Shown: positions 54,408-64,000, counted from the stretch's first letter. The stretch: DNA of 64,000 nucleotides from Salinispora tropica CNB-440 (GCF_000016425.1 NC_009380.1:1740144-1804143), one strand, 5' to 3'. Made by a program: numbers and translations. Notes: generated by a model not told the origin, from the sequence alone.

Positions 54408-55397
54408 TCAGGTGTCGCGGACCGCCGAGGTGTCCACCACCTGTTCCATGGCGAGCCGCGGCGTGTGCGGCGGGCCGGCGTGCGTCGGGTCCGCGCGCCC
54501 CAGGCGCAGCACGAGATACGGGTACCCCATGCCGGCCAGTACCCCGCGCAACTCCGCGCGGGTACTCGGCACCTCGATCACTCCGCTCAACGGCACCATC
54601 GAGACGCCCAGCCGGGTCGCCGTGAGCCAACCCGCCGACAGTGCCTCGCCGGCCCGCAACCAGGTGATGGGCTCGTCTTCGTCGCCGTAGAGCAGCGCGT
54701 ATCCGGCTGCCTGGTCGTGACCGGGCCCCACGGGCAGCGTGCCGGCCCGACCGAAGTCCCGGCCGGGCACGGTGGTCTGTGGGGGCGATTCCGGCAACAC
54801 CGCCGCCGGCAGGCCGACATCGTCGGCCCGGCTGGTCCAGTACGCCAGCTCCGTGCGCAGCTGGGGGTCCTCCGACTCCACCGTGTCGGCCTGAGACGCG
54901 GCGGTCGCCAGCTGCAACACCTGGTCCCGGTCGAGTTGCTGGAGCCGGACCCCTTCGGCGGTTGCCGCCTCGGTGATCTCGGTGAGGGCCGAGTCGGTGA
55001 CCGGTTCGTCGCCGACCGGTCGGCGGTCGGTGTGTCGGATCCGCATGCACTGCACCAGGTGCATCGCCTCGGGATCCGCCCCCACCCGGGTCAGGCCGGT
55101 GAGCCGGGCCAGCAGGTCCTCGTCGCCGGGATCGGGGATGCGCTCAACCACCGCCTGCCACCCCTCGGCGGCCAGCGCGACCCGGGCGTGGTGCAGCGCC
55201 GCGCCGCAGCTCAGGATGAGCAGCCGCCCCTCCGGGTCGGTGGCGGTGAGCTGCCGGTCGCGGACCACGCGCAGCTCCAGCGTGTCGGGCAGGACCCGCC
55301 ACCGCCACGGTTGGGTGTTGTGCACCGAGGGGGCGCGACCGGCGGTCGCGGCAGCCTGCGCGAGCGCGGTGGTCAGCGCGTGGTCCGTCTGGCTCAT
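54408..55397 (-). CDS. Second Acg-type nitroreductase family protein
   Basis: 329 aa from ATG 55397, preceded by GGGAAGGG. The N-terminal motif is GRAPSVHNTQPWRWRV; later, a nitroreductase-like second half reads LSAGWLTATRLGVSMVPLSGVIEVPSTRAELRGVLAGMGYPYLVLRLG. It is a diverged paralogue of the protein at 50693, with which it flanks the two-component genes. It is divergent from the P-type ATPase gene. Confidence 0.83.
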   Translation of the reverse strand: MSQTDHALTTALAQAAATAGRAPSVHNTQPWRWRVLPDTLELRVVRDRQLTATDPEGRLLILSCGAALHHARVALAAEGWQAVVERIPDPGDEDLLARLTGLTRVGADPEAMHLVQCMRIRHTDRRPVGDEPVTDSALTEITEAATAEGVRLQQLDRDQVLQLATAASQADTVESEDPQLRTELAYWTSRADDVGLPAAVLPESPPQTTVPGRDFGRAGTLPVGPGHDQAAGYALLYGDEDEPITWLRAGEALSAGWLTATRLGVSMVPLSGVIEVPSTRAELRGVLAGMGYPYLVLRLGRADPTHAGPPHTPRLAMEQVVDTSAVRDT

Positions 55398-55492
55398 GCT
55401 CTCGACCCTTCCCTCGAACACATCGTGCCGCACCCGGAGGGCACCCGGGCGCGGTTGCCGATCCATCCTGCGATATTCGCCGGCCGAACGCA

Positions 55493-55508
55493 CGGGGCGC
55501 AGGTCCTG
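55493..55508. promoter_or_regulatory. Candidate motif shared with the universal stress gene
   Basis: CGGGGCGCAGGTCCTG resembles CGGGGCGAAAGGCCG, found 30-44 bases upstream of the universal stress gene at 61698. Both fit CGGGGCG[AC]A[AG]G[GT]CC. It lies between the second Acg-type gene and the P1B ATPase. Confidence 0.3.
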
Positions 55509-55586
55509 TCGCCGCCGGACCATTCGACCCGATGGGTTATGCGATGCACGGCCCATCCCGGCCGACCCGCTGGGACGATTTCGGTG

Positions 55587-57467
55587 ATGGAGGCGGAGCC
55601 GGAGTGCGTGCCCGAGCAACCGGCGCGATCCGGGCCGGGCGGCCGACTGCTCTGGGCGCCGCTGGGTGGGCTGACCGCGCTGGTGCTCGCCGGTGTGGCA
55701 GCACGGCTCGCCGGCCGGTCGGGCCTCGGTGACCTGCTCTGGGCCGCCGCCACCGTGGCCGCGCTGGTGCCGGCCGCCGGGTCGATGCTGCGCGAGCTCT
55801 GGCACCGGCGGTACGGCGTTGACGTCATCGCCGTCCTCGCGCTGGCGGGCGCGCTCGTGGTGGGGGAGTACCTCGCCGGGGCGGTGATCGCGGTGATGGT
55901 GGCCACCGGTCGGACCCTGGAGGCGTACGCCCAGGGTCGGGCGACCCGCGACCTCCGGGCACTGCTCGCCCACGCCCCACGAACCGCGCGCCGACGTGCC
56001 CCGGACGGGACGATCGAGGTGGTCCCGGCAGACCAGGTTGTCGCCGGGGACGAGCTGCTGGTCGGCCCCGGCGACGTGGTGCCGGTCGACGGGAAGCTTG
56101 CCGCGGCGGCCACGCTCGACGAGTCGGTGGTGACGGGAGAGTCGCGGCTCGTCCAACGCGCCCCGGGTGACCCGGTGGGGAGCGGTGTGGTGAACGCCGG
56201 TGCCGCCTTTGGCCTGCGGGCGACCGCGGACGCGGCTTCCAGCACGTACGCCGGGATCGTGCGGCTGGCGCGGGAGGCCACCGCGCAGAAGGCACCGACG
56301 GTCCGGCTGGCCGACCGGTACGCCGTCGCCTTTGTTCCGTTTACCCTGCTGCTCGCCGGGCTGGGCTGGCTGGTCTCCGGCGACGTGGTCCGGGCGGTGG
56401 CGGTTCTGGTGGTGGCGACACCCTGCCCACTTCTGCTGGCCACCCCGATCGCCATCGTCTCCGGCCTGTCCCGTACCGCCCGGCACGGTGTCCTGGTCCG
56501 CGACGGTGGTTCCCTCGAACTGCTCGGCCGGGCCCGCACCCTGCTGCTGGACAAGACCGGAACCCTTACCGCCGGCCGACCCCGGGTGGCCGAGACGGTG
56601 CCGGCGCCGGGGACCACGGCCGACGAGGTGCTGCGTCTCGCCGCCTCCGTGGAACAGCTGTCCCCACATGTGCTGGCCACCGCCCTGGTGGAGGGGGCGC
56701 GGGAGCGAGAGCTCGACCTCGCTGAGCCGGAGGGGGTCACCGAGGAACCGGGCCGGGGCGTACGCGGGCGGGTGGACGGCCGTGACCTGTGGGTGGGGCA
56801 GCTCGACAGCACGCCGCCGCAGTGGGCGGCCTCGGCGCGGGACCGGGCCGAGGAGGCAGGGCACTCGTTGGTGTGGGTCGGTGGTGCGGACGGGCCGCTC
56901 GGCGCGATCCTGCTGGCAGACCCGGTCCGGTCCGACGCGTCGCGGACCGTCGGCCGGCTGCGGGCGGCGGGGCTGCGCCGGATCGTCATGGTCACCGGTG
57001 ACCGTCCGGCCACCGCCAGCCGGGTGGCCCGCGAGGTCGGGGTGGACGACGTCCTCGCCCGCTGCGCGCCGGCCGAGAAAGCGGACCGGGTTCGCGCCGA
57101 GGTGGACCGGGCGGTCACCGTGATGGTTGGGGACGGGGTGAACGACGCCCCCGCCCTGGCCACCGCGGATGTCGGTGTGGCGATGGGCGCCACCGGGGCG
57201 ACCGCGTCGGCGGATGTCGCCGACGCGGTACTCACCGTTGACCGGCTGGAGCGCCTGGCCGACGCGGTGGAGATCGCCCGGTACGCGCGCCGCATCGCCG
57301 TGCAGAGCGCCATGGTGGGCATGGGGCTCGCCGTGCTGGCCATGTTCGTCGCCGCCCTCGGGCGGCTGCCGCCGGTGGCCGGTGCCTTCCTCCAGGAGGG
57401 CATCGACGTGCTGGTGATCCTCAACGCGTTGCGTGCCCTGCTCGGCCCGGCCACCCTGCGGCGGTGA
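55587..57467 (+). CDS. Heavy-metal-type (P1B) P-type ATPase with atypical metal motif
   Basis: 626 aa from ATG 55587; a GTG just before it is an alternative. No N-terminal metal-binding domain. Core motifs: TGES (ESVVTGES), the membrane motif VVATPCPLLLATP, phosphorylation loop DKTGTLT, and hinge VGDGVNDAPA. The usual CPC is replaced by TPCP, and the SEHP histidine motif reads EQLSPHVLA. So the ion may not be copper or zinc. It is divergent from an Acg-type gene inside the DosR-like island and may share its regulation. Confidence 0.87.
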   Translation: MEAEPECVPEQPARSGPGGRLLWAPLGGLTALVLAGVAARLAGRSGLGDLLWAAATVAALVPAAGSMLRELWHRRYGVDVIAVLALAGALVVGEYLAGAVIAVMVATGRTLEAYAQGRATRDLRALLAHAPRTARRRAPDGTIEVVPADQVVAGDELLVGPGDVVPVDGKLAAAATLDESVVTGESRLVQRAPGDPVGSGVVNAGAAFGLRATADAASSTYAGIVRLAREATAQKAPTVRLADRYAVAFVPFTLLLAGLGWLVSGDVVRAVAVLVVATPCPLLLATPIAIVSGLSRTARHGVLVRDGGSLELLGRARTLLLDKTGTLTAGRPRVAETVPAPGTTADEVLRLAASVEQLSPHVLATALVEGARERELDLAEPEGVTEEPGRGVRGRVDGRDLWVGQLDSTPPQWAASARDRAEEAGHSLVWVGGADGPLGAILLADPVRSDASRTVGRLRAAGLRRIVMVTGDRPATASRVAREVGVDDVLARCAPAEKADRVRAEVDRAVTVMVGDGVNDAPALATADVGVAMGATGATASADVADAVLTVDRLERLADAVEIARYARRIAVQSAMVGMGLAVLAMFVAALGRLPPVAGAFLQEGIDVLVILNALRALLGPATLRR

Positions 57468-57509
57468 CGCACCCGAGAGCGCGCCCCCGCCCGCCGGCGT
57501 TGACCAACC

Positions 57510-58376
57510 TCAGCGTTCGCGGACCACGGCGACCGGCGAGTGCGCGTGGTGCAGAAGCTGTTGGCTGACCGAGCCGAGCAGCATTCCGGCCAGGCCGCCG
57601 CGGCCGCGGCTGCCGACCACGACCAGCTGGGCGTGGCGGCTGGCCGTCACGAGCAGCTCGGCCGGGTTGCCCTCGGCCACCTCCACCGTGATGGGGACAT
57701 CCGGGAACGCCCGCCGCCACGGGGACAGTGACTCCTCCAGCTCGGCGCGGTCCGCCTGGCTCGCCGCCCGGGCATCCGGGGCGGACGGCGGACGTTGACC
57801 CGGCGGCGGACGCCACACGCGCAGCACGTGCAGCGGTACCTTCCGGGCGGCGGCCTGCTCGACGGCGAAGCCCAGGGCGAGCAGCGACTCCTCCGAACCG
57901 TCCACCCCGGTCGTGACGTGCCCGGCCCGCCCCCGGCGGTCGGCGTCGCCCCGGACCACCACCACCGGGCAGTGGGCGTGCGCGGCCACCGATCCCGCCG
58001 TCGAGCCGACCAGCAGGCCGGCGAAGCCGCCGAGCCCGCGCGTACCGAGCACCAGCAGGCTGGCCCGCGCCGAGCGCTCCTGGAGCACCAGCGCGGGCGG
58101 CCCCTCGTACAACTCACCGGTGACGGTCAGCTCCGGGCTGGTCGCGTCCGCCGCGGCCTGCCGGACCAGCTCCTCCGCCTGCCGTCGCGCCGTCTCGTCG
58201 GGCCAGATGCTGGGCCCCCCACCGGGGCCGGTCCACCCGGCCATGGTGAGCCACTCGAAGACGTACGCGAGGTGCACCGACCGTCCGCTCCGGGCGGCCT
58301 CGTCCATCGCCCACTCCTGGGCGCGGACCGCGTCCTGCGAGCCGTCGTAGCCGACCAGGATCTCCGTGCCGTTCAT
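57510..58376 (-). CDS. Tandem universal stress protein (two UspA domains)
   Basis: 288 aa from ATG 58376, which overlaps the phosphoketolase stop (ATGA). Domain 1 ([20 protein letters not shown]... [37 protein letters not shown]) and domain 2 ([13 protein letters not shown]... [34 protein letters not shown]) each carry the G-2x-G-9x-G(S/T) ATP-binding signature. Tandem Usps of this kind are DosR-regulated in mycobacteria. Co-transcribed with phosphoketolase. Confidence 0.9.
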   Translation of the reverse strand: MNGTEILVGYDGSQDAVRAQEWAMDEAARSGRSVHLAYVFEWLTMAGWTGPGGGPSIWPDETARRQAEELVRQAAADATSPELTVTGELYEGPPALVLQERSARASLLVLGTRGLGGFAGLLVGSTAGSVAAHAHCPVVVVRGDADRRGRAGHVTTGVDGSEESLLALGFAVEQAAARKVPLHVLRVWRPPPGQRPPSAPDARAASQADRAELEESLSPWRRAFPDVPITVEVAEGNPAELLVTASRHAQLVVVGSRGRGGLAGMLLGSVSQQLLHHAHSPVAVVRER

Positions 58377-60775
58377 CGGTCGTCGCTGAGGCCGGCGTCC
58401 GTCTCGCGGATCCACCGCCACTGGGTCACCCGAGGATCGTCGGCGCCGTGCTTGCGGGTGTGGTCCCGGCACGACTGGCGGGCGTCCACCATCTCCTGCC
58501 GCAGGTGCGCCGCCCGTGCGGCGAGCCCGGGTACCCGGTCGATCACGTCGATGACCAGATGGAACCGGTCCAGGTCGTTGAGCATCACCATGTCGAACGG
58601 AGTGGTGGTGGTGCCCTCCTCCTTGTAGCCGCGGACGTGCAGGTTGGGGTGGTTGGTCCGCCGGTAGGTCAGGCGGTGGATGAGCCACGGGTAGCCGTGG
58701 TACGCGAAGATGACCGGCTTGTCGGTGGTGAAGATGGTGTCGAACTCCGAGTCTGGCAGCCCGTGCGGGTGCTCGCTCGACGGTTGTAGGCGCATCAGGT
58801 CAACCACGTTGACCACCCGTACCTTCAGCTCGGGCAGGTGCTGGTGCAGCAGGTCGGCCGCCGCGATGGTTTCCAGCGTCGGCACGTCACCGGCGCAGGC
58901 GAGCACCACGTCCGGCTCCGCACCGTCGTCGCTGCTGGCCCAGTTCCAGATGCCGATCCCGCGCCGGCAGTGCAGGACCGCCTCGTCCATCGACAGCCAG
59001 CTCGGTGTGGGTTGCTTGCCCGCGACGACCACGTTGATGTAGTGCCGGCTGCGCAGGCAGTGGCTCAGCGTCGAGAGCAGGGTGTTCCCGTCCGGTGGCA
59101 GATAGACCCGGACCACCTCGGCCTTCTTGTTCACGACGTGGTCGATGAAGCCCGGGTCCTGGTGTGAGAAGCCGTTGTGGTCCTGCCGCCAGACGTGGCT
59201 GGAGAGCAGGTAGTTCAGCGAGGCCACCGGCTGTCGCCAGGGAATGTCCCGGGTCACCTTCAGCCACTTGGCGTGCTGGTTGACCATCGAGTCGACGATG
59301 TGGATGAACGCCTCGTAACTGGTGAAGAGGCCGTGCCGGCCGGTCAGCAGGTATCCCTCCAGCCAGCCCTGGCAGAGGTGTTCGGAGAGAACCTCCATGA
59401 CCCGCCCGTCGGGGGAGAGGTTCTCGTCACCGGAAGTGGTGGCCGCCACCCAGGCCCGGTCGGTGACCTCGAAGGCGGCACCGAGCCGATTGGAGGCGAC
59501 CTCGTCCGGGCCGAAGAGCCGGAAGGTCTCTGGGTTCGCGGCGATGACATCGCGGATCCAGTTGCCGAGCGTGCCGGTGGCGCTGGTGACCGCCGTACCG
59601 GGGCGCGGCACGTCGACCGCGTAGTCGCGGAAGTCGGGCAGCACCAGATCACGCAACACCTGCCCGCCGTTGGCGACCGGGTTGGCGCTCATCCGGCGGT
59701 CGCCCTTCGGCGGCAGCTCCAACAGCTCGGCGATCGGCGCCCCGGTCGCGTCGAAGAGCTCCTCCGGGCGGTAGCTGCGCAGCCAGCGCTCCAACTCGGC
59801 CAGGTGCTGCGGGTTCTGCCGCACCTGCGACAGCGGCACCTGGTGGGCGCGAAAAGTGCCCTCCACCTGCTTGTCGTCGACCTCGCGCGGGCCGGTCCAG
59901 CCCTTCGGCGTACGGAGCACGATCATCGGCCAGCGCGGGCGCTCGACCGGGCCACCCGACCGGGCCCGCTGTTGGATGGCGGCGATCTCGTCCAGCGCCC
60001 GGTCCATGGTCGCGGCGAGTGTCTGGTGCACCGTGGCCGGATCGTCCCCGGCGACCAGGTACGGCTCGTGACCGTACCCGCGCATCAGGTCCAGCAGGTC
60101 GGACTCGGGGATTCGGCTCAACACCGTCGGGTTGGCGATCTTGTAGCCGTTGAGGTGCAGGATGGGCAACACCGCACCGTCGCGGGCCGGGTTCAGGAAC
60201 ACGTTCGACAGCCAGCTACCGGCCAGCGGCCCGGTCTCCGCCTCGCCGTCGCCGATCACGCACGCGACCAGCAGGTCCGGGTTGTCGAACGCGGCACCGT
60301 AGGCGTGGCTGAGCGCGTACCCGAGCTCACCCCCCTCGTGAATGGACCCCGGCACCTCCGCGGCCACGTGGCTGGGAATGCCACCGGGGAAGGAGAACTG
60401 GCAGAAGAGTTGGGCCATGCCGGCTTCGTCCTGGCAGGTGCCGTGGTAGCGCTCGCTCCAGGTGCCCTCCAGCCAGGTGTTCGCCACGATCGCGGGACCG
60501 CCGTGGCCGGGACCGGTGATGTAGATGGCGTTCAGGTCGCGGGCGACGATGACCCGGTTGAGGTGCGCGTACAGCAGGTTCAGACCGGGACTGGTGCCCC
60601 AGTGCCCGAGGAGCCGCGGCTTGACGTGCTCCACGGTCAGCGGCTCGCGCAGCAGCGGGTTGCTCCGGAGGTAGATCTGCCCGACAGTGAGGTAGTTCGC
60701 CGCCCGCCAGTACGCGTCCAGTCGGCGTAGTTCGTCTTCGGTCAGGGGGTTGTGCTGGGCGGTTGCGATGTTCAT
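58373..60775 (-). CDS. Phosphoketolase (xylulose-5-P/fructose-6-P)
   Basis: 800 aa. TPP-dependent cleavage of sugar phosphates to acetyl phosphate plus a shorter sugar phosphate. Family landmarks: the N-terminal [31 protein letters not shown], the TPP loop [31 protein letters not shown], and the C-terminal [37 protein letters not shown]. It gives a low-oxygen route to acetyl phosphate and ATP, which fits the hypoxia-type neighbourhood. Confidence 0.94.
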   Translation of the reverse strand: MNIATAQHNPLTEDELRRLDAYWRAANYLTVGQIYLRSNPLLREPLTVEHVKPRLLGHWGTSPGLNLLYAHLNRVIVARDLNAIYITGPGHGGPAIVANTWLEGTWSERYHGTCQDEAGMAQLFCQFSFPGGIPSHVAAEVPGSIHEGGELGYALSHAYGAAFDNPDLLVACVIGDGEAETGPLAGSWLSNVFLNPARDGAVLPILHLNGYKIANPTVLSRIPESDLLDLMRGYGHEPYLVAGDDPATVHQTLAATMDRALDEIAAIQQRARSGGPVERPRWPMIVLRTPKGWTGPREVDDKQVEGTFRAHQVPLSQVRQNPQHLAELERWLRSYRPEELFDATGAPIAELLELPPKGDRRMSANPVANGGQVLRDLVLPDFRDYAVDVPRPGTAVTSATGTLGNWIRDVIAANPETFRLFGPDEVASNRLGAAFEVTDRAWVAATTSGDENLSPDGRVMEVLSEHLCQGWLEGYLLTGRHGLFTSYEAFIHIVDSMVNQHAKWLKVTRDIPWRQPVASLNYLLSSHVWRQDHNGFSHQDPGFIDHVVNKKAEVVRVYLPPDGNTLLSTLSHCLRSRHYINVVVAGKQPTPSWLSMDEAVLHCRRGIGIWNWASSDDGAEPDVVLACAGDVPTLETIAAADLLHQHLPELKVRVVNVVDLMRLQPSSEHPHGLPDSEFDTIFTTDKPVIFAYHGYPWLIHRLTYRRTNHPNLHVRGYKEEGTTTTPFDMVMLNDLDRFHLVIDVIDRVPGLAARAAHLRQEMVDARQSCRDHTRKHGADDPRVTQWRWIRETDAGLSDDR

Positions 60776-60863
60776 GCTTGCCTGAGCCTCTCGGTCGGGT
60801 GTGACGCATCCGGGGCGTTGTGGTTAGCCTCGCCGACGGCTACAGCCGGGTTAAGAGGCGTTG

Positions 60864-60881
60864 GTCCCGGGTCTCAGGGAC
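60864..60881. promoter_or_regulatory. Candidate regulatory repeat, GTCCC-N8-GGGAC
   Basis: GTCCCGGGTCTCAGGGAC has the same arms and spacing as the element at 51751-51768. It lies about 90 bp before the phosphoketolase start and overlaps the stop codon of the second Usp gene. Chance in GC-rich DNA is possible. Confidence 0.25.
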
Positions 60882-61698
60882 TCTCCGCCGGGGCAAGTCC
60901 TCGTACCACGACCATGGGTGTGGGTGAGTGGTAGAGCACGGTCTGGCAGGCTGAGCCGATCATTCCTCGACCGGGCTGGTGTCCGCGCGCGGCCACCACC
61001 ACCAGCTGCGCGGACCGGGACTGCTCCACCAGGACACCGCCAGGAGCGCCCCGGATGGTGTGACACTCCACCGGCACGGCCGGTTCCCGTCCGCCGACCG
61101 CCGCTACGATCTCGGCGAGGATCGCGGGTGCGTCGTCCTGCCCCCGCTCCACGACCCGGACGGCGACCAGGCGGCCGGCCCGGCGGACGGCGCAGTCGAA
61201 TGCCCACTTCAGGGCCTGCCGGGAGCCGACCGAGCCGTCCACTCCAACCAGCACCGGCCCCTGCGGTGGCGTGTCCTGACGGGTCACCAGCACGGGGCAG
61301 CCGGCCCGGGCGACGACCTGCACCGCCGGCGTGTCGGCGGGCATGGAGCAGCCGAGTTCTCGCGTACTCATGCCGCTGTCGCCGACGGCGATCAGGAAGG
61401 CCGTCTCCGACATGCGGATCAGCGTCTCCACCGTAGAACCCTCGGCGATGTCCTCGCGCACCGACAGCGTCTCGTCAACCTCCTGGGCGACCTTGGTGGC
61501 GCGGTCGAGAAGCTCCGCTGCCGCGTCGTGTGTGCCGGCGACCGACGGTGCCTTGAAGGCGGCCCCCCAGTCGAAGGTGTGGATCAGCCGCAGGGGATGT
61601 CCGAAGGCGGCAGCCTCCCGCGCGGCGAGCTCGACCAGTGGTAGGTCGTGCTCCGAGCCGACGGCGGCCAGCACCGGCGCGTCGCTGGCTGCGGCCAT
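60874..61698 (-). CDS. Tandem universal stress protein, second copy
   Basis: 274 aa from ATG 61698, preceded by GGAGGTG. Two UspA folds are present. The first is diverged (VLAAVGSEHDLPLVELAAREA) and lacks a clear ATP-binding glycine motif. The second is canonical in outline (VLVGVDGSVGSRQALKWAF... QLVVVAARGHQPGRGMIGSACQTVLYHSPTPMVVV). Likely stress-induced; a candidate operator lies just upstream at 61728. Confidence 0.87.
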   Translation of the reverse strand: MAAASDAPVLAAVGSEHDLPLVELAAREAAAFGHPLRLIHTFDWGAAFKAPSVAGTHDAAAELLDRATKVAQEVDETLSVREDIAEGSTVETLIRMSETAFLIAVGDSGMSTRELGCSMPADTPAVQVVARAGCPVLVTRQDTPPQGPVLVGVDGSVGSRQALKWAFDCAVRRAGRLVAVRVVERGQDDAPAILAEIVAAVGGREPAVPVECHTIRGAPGGVLVEQSRSAQLVVVAARGHQPGRGMIGSACQTVLYHSPTPMVVVRGLAPAESP

Positions 61699-61727
61699 GT
61701 CGGCATCACCTCCGCAGGCATCGCGCT

Positions 61728-61742
61728 CGGCCTTTCGCCCCG
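61728..61742 (-). promoter_or_regulatory. Candidate operator upstream of the universal stress gene
   Basis: Read on the minus strand it is CGGGGCGAAAGGCCG, 30-44 bases before the start at 61698. It resembles the element at 55493. Control by the DosR-like regulator is a hypothesis. Confidence 0.3.
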
Positions 61743-61886
61743 AGGCTAGTCCGGGCGGCGTGGCGCCGGGGCGGGATCGGTGCAGCCCGCGCGTGGCCGG
61801 GTGCGTGGATTCCGGCAGTTCCAGCTGGACGGGTCGGGGCAGCCGGGAGGCATCGCGATCCACCGGTGACTGATTACCGATGGTGT

Positions 61887-61892
61887 TAGCGT
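61887..61892 (+). promoter_or_regulatory. -10 box implying a leaderless CapA-type transcript
   Basis: TAGCGT ends 7 bases before the GTG at 61900, placing the transcription start at the start codon. No ribosome binding site is visible. Confidence 0.4.
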
Positions 61893-61899
61893 CGAATCT

Positions 61900-63018
61900 G
61901 TGGGTGATGCTGAGGGGTTCGTCGTCGCCGCCGTCGGGGATCTGCTCATCGTGCGGGACCGCCCGCACGACATCTTTCGACACGCGCGGGAGCAGCTGGC
62001 CGGGGCCGACATCACCTTCGGCCAACTGGAGACCGCGTACGCCGACCAGGGGTCCCGGGGCTCCTCCGGGCCGCGCGGCGCCGTCCCCCACGACGTGGCG
62101 AACTATGCCGCCATCCCGCACGCGGGCTTCGACGTCATCTCGATGGCGAGCAACCACACCGGTGACTGGGGTGCTGACGCGTTGCTCGACTGCATCGGGC
62201 GGCTCCGGCGCGATGGCATCACCGTGGTGGGTGCCGGAGCCGACATCGACGAGGCCCGGCGGCCGGGGATCATCGAGCGCGATGGCACCCGGGTCGGGTT
62301 CCTGGCCTACTGTTCGGTCGCGCCGGAGGGCTACTACGCCGGGCGGGACAAGCACGGGGTGGCGCCGATGCGGGCGATGACGCACTACGAACCGTTCGAG
62401 TCCGACCAGCCCGGCGGTCCGCCCCTGATCTCCACTTTCACCAACGACGCCGATTTGGCGGCGCTCACCGCGGACATCTCCCGGCTGCGGGACCAGGTGG
62501 ACGTGCTGCTCGTGTCACTCCACTGGGGCCTGCACTTCCAGCGCGCGAGGCTCGCCGACTATCAGCCGGTGGTGGCCCATGCCGCGATCGACGCCGGTGC
62601 GGACGCGGTGCTCGGGCACCATCCGCACATCCTCAAACCGGTCGAGGTCTACCAGGGCAAGGTGATCTTCTACAGCCTCGGCAACTTCGCCCTCGACCTC
62701 AACGATTCCTGGTGGCGGTCATTCAGTCGGGAATGGCTCGAAGAAGCCAAGGCGTTCCACGAGGCGCTCTCCCCCGAACGGGATCTGAAGGCGGAGGGAC
62801 GGAACTCGGCGATCGTCCGGCTGCACATCGCCGACGGCGGCGTCAGCCGGGTCGAGATCCTGCCCGTGGTGATCAATGAGGAGAACGAGCCGGTGCCGTA
62901 CCGGGCGGACACGCCCGAGGGGCGTGCGGTCCGCGACTACCTGGCGGAGATCACGGCGGAGGCGGGGATGAACACCGCCTTCGACGTCGTTGACGACAGG
63001 GTTCTGGTTCGCATCTGA
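61900..63018 (+). CDS. CapA-family metallophosphatase-like protein
   Basis: 372 aa from GTG 61900. The PGA_cap/CapA fold is indicated by VVAAVGDLLI, FGQLETAYAD, DVISMASNHTGDWG, LLVSLHWGLHFQR and AVLGHHPHILKPVEVYQGKVIFYSLGNFAL. The His/Asp residues fit a calcineurin-like metal centre. There is no signal peptide or anchor. Homologues act in poly-gamma-glutamate capsule systems or other uncharacterised routes; no capsule genes flank it, so the role is open. Confidence 0.85.
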   Translation: MGDAEGFVVAAVGDLLIVRDRPHDIFRHAREQLAGADITFGQLETAYADQGSRGSSGPRGAVPHDVANYAAIPHAGFDVISMASNHTGDWGADALLDCIGRLRRDGITVVGAGADIDEARRPGIIERDGTRVGFLAYCSVAPEGYYAGRDKHGVAPMRAMTHYEPFESDQPGGPPLISTFTNDADLAALTADISRLRDQVDVLLVSLHWGLHFQRARLADYQPVVAHAAIDAGADAVLGHHPHILKPVEVYQGKVIFYSLGNFALDLNDSWWRSFSREWLEEAKAFHEALSPERDLKAEGRNSAIVRLHIADGGVSRVEILPVVINEENEPVPYRADTPEGRAVRDYLAEITAEAGMNTAFDVVDDRVLVRI

Positions 63019-63196
63019 CCGCTTTCGGTCGAGGGGCCGGCTGCCGGTCATGAAAAGTCCGAGCCGGGGACGATCCGCAGGTGAAGCCGCTGGGCGGCTC
63101 AATTTCTCGAGGCGTTTCTCCACGCACCAGAGCGACTGGTGGACGACGATAGTGTTCGTCCTATTGGTGAGCCCTTGTCCGCTTCGGAGGTATTAA

Positions 63197-64000
63197 GTGG
63201 TGTGGAGAATCAGCCAGCGGGCAGTCCGCGGTGCCGGAGCGCATCGGACGGTACGGGACATCGTCGGGTGGTTCTTCCTCGCATTGGCGGTGGTGGTCAC
63301 CCAGGTGGTCGGCGTGTTGCCCGTGGCCGCGCAGAACGAGCCGTCACCTTCCGCCGTCGGGTCGGACGCCTTTCTCGCCTGGGGCGACAACGCCTTCGGC
63401 CAACTGGGTGACGGGACCACCACTGGCAGCAACACGCCCCTCCCCGTGAGTCTGCCGGCGGGTACCGACGCCACCGCTGTTGTCGCCGGTGACTTCCATA
63501 GTCTGGCGTTGACCTCGGCCGGCACTGTTCTTGCCTGGGGCAGAAACGACAGTGGTCAGTTGGGGGATGGGACGACTGTCAGTAGTAGTACGCCGGTCGT
63601 GGTGCGTCTGCCGGTGGGTGTCACGGTCACCGCCGTTGCCGCCGGCTTCGGCCACAGTTTGGCGTTGACGTCGACCGGCGTTGTCCTCGCCTGGGGGAGC
63701 AATTCCTTCGGTCAGTTGGGGGATGGGACGACTGTCAGTAGTAGTACGCCGGTTGCGGTGCGTCTGCCGGTGGGTGTCACGGTCACCGCCGTTGCCGCCG
63801 GCAGCGGCCACAGTTTGGCGTTGACGTCGGTCGGCGCCGCCCTCGCCTGGGGGAACAATTTCTCCGGTCAGTTGGGGGATGGGACGACTGTCAGTAGTAG
63901 TACGCCGGTTGCGGTGCGTCTGCCGGTGGGTACCACGGTCACCGCTGTCGCCGGCGGCAGTCATCACAGTTTGGCGTTGACGTCTGCTGGGGCTGCCCTT
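63197..64000 (+). CDS. Secreted RCC1-repeat protein (5' part)
   Basis: Starts at GTG 63197 after GGAGGTATTAA and continues beyond the window (268 codons visible). A signal/anchor helix (GWFFLALAVVVTQVVGVLPVAA) precedes RCC1-type blades of the form AWGxNxxGQLGDGTTVSSSTPVxVRLP...VTAVAAGxxHSLALTSxG. The repeat is 52 residues (156 bp). Such beta-propellers mediate protein binding outside the cell. The full length is unknown. Confidence 0.85.
   Translation, partial: MVWRISQRAVRGAGAHRTVRDIVGWFFLALAVVVTQVVGVLPVAAQNEPSPSAVGSDAFLAWGDNAFGQLGDGTTTGSNTPLPVSLPAGTDATAVVAGDFHSLALTSAGTVLAWGRNDSGQLGDGTTVSSSTPVVVRLPVGVTVTAVAAGFGHSLALTSTGVVLAWGSNSFGQLGDGTTVSSSTPVAVRLPVGVTVTAVAAGSGHSLALTSVGAALAWGNNFSGQLGDGTTVSSSTPVAVRLPVGTTVTAVAGGSHHSLALTSAGAAL
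63532..64000 (+). repeat. 156-bp tandem RCC1-coding repeats
   Basis: Identical landmarks recur every 156 bp: GGTCAGTTGGGGGATGGG begins at 63554, 63710 and 63866. Long stretches are base-identical between units, indicating recent duplication or gene conversion. The array runs off the window. Confidence 0.92.

Overview
The window is high-GC actinobacterial DNA with dense, often overlapping genes (ATGA, GTGA and TGATG junctions), many GTG starts and several probably leaderless transcripts. The protein families (HemQ-type heme pathway, DUF3000 beside hemE, BsaP beside bioB, CebR-controlled cellobiose operon, DosR/DosS-like cluster) point to an actinomycete. The overall style suggests a Micromonosporaceae member such as Salinispora or Micromonospora; the genus is inference.

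Layout. 0.4-2.4 kb: membrane-anchored trypsin-like protease and a proline-rich coiled-coil membrane protein. 2.4-6.4 kb: DUF3000 gene divergent from hemE-hemY-hemQ. 6.5-11.6 kb: NTF2-like protein/LysR pair, ElaA-type acetyltransferase, a ccdA-tlpA thiol-redox pair, a small Cys-rich protein, and a CGNR regulator divergent from a small gene with a striking palindrome at its promoter. 11.6-18.0 kb: msrB and repair genes (stand-alone LigD-type polymerase, LigC-type ligase, AlkA-type glycosylase) among acetyltransferases and a secreted peptidase. 18.2-25.4 kb: one operon herA-sbcD-sbcC-nurA plus a spermidine-synthase-like gene, in the gene order of the archaeal herA-mre11-rad50-nurA operon. 25.6-28.9 kb: membrane hydrolase, RibD-like reductase, pRiA4b ORF-3 family protein. 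29.0-35.1 kb: cellobiose module cebEFG-bglC-cebR with a near-perfect CebR operator. 35.2-38.7 kb: acyl-CoA dehydrogenase plus ACAD10/11-type kinase, an acetyltransferase and a small membrane protein. 38.9-40.4 kb: secreted collagen-like protein and a decayed endonuclease/exonuclease/phosphatase gene. 40.4-45.6 kb: aldehyde dehydrogenase, bsaP-bioB and divergent bioF-bioD. 45.6-48.2 kb: cytochrome P450, ETFB-KMT-like methyltransferase, TetR regulator. 48.4-49.4 kb: five tRNA genes in two blocks. 49.7-62 kb: a hypoxia/dormancy-type island (two Acg-type nitroreductases, DosR/DosS-like pair, P1B ATPase, two universal stress proteins, phosphoketolase). 61.9-64 kb: CapA-like protein and the start of a secreted RCC1-repeat protein that runs off the window.

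No phage, IS element or CRISPR array was recognised. The points most worth following up are the HerA/NurA/SbcCD operon with its unusual HerA P-loop, the palindromic operator at 11.25 kb, the DosR-like island with candidate shared motifs, the CebR module with a translationally coupled leader ORF, and the collagen-like protein.
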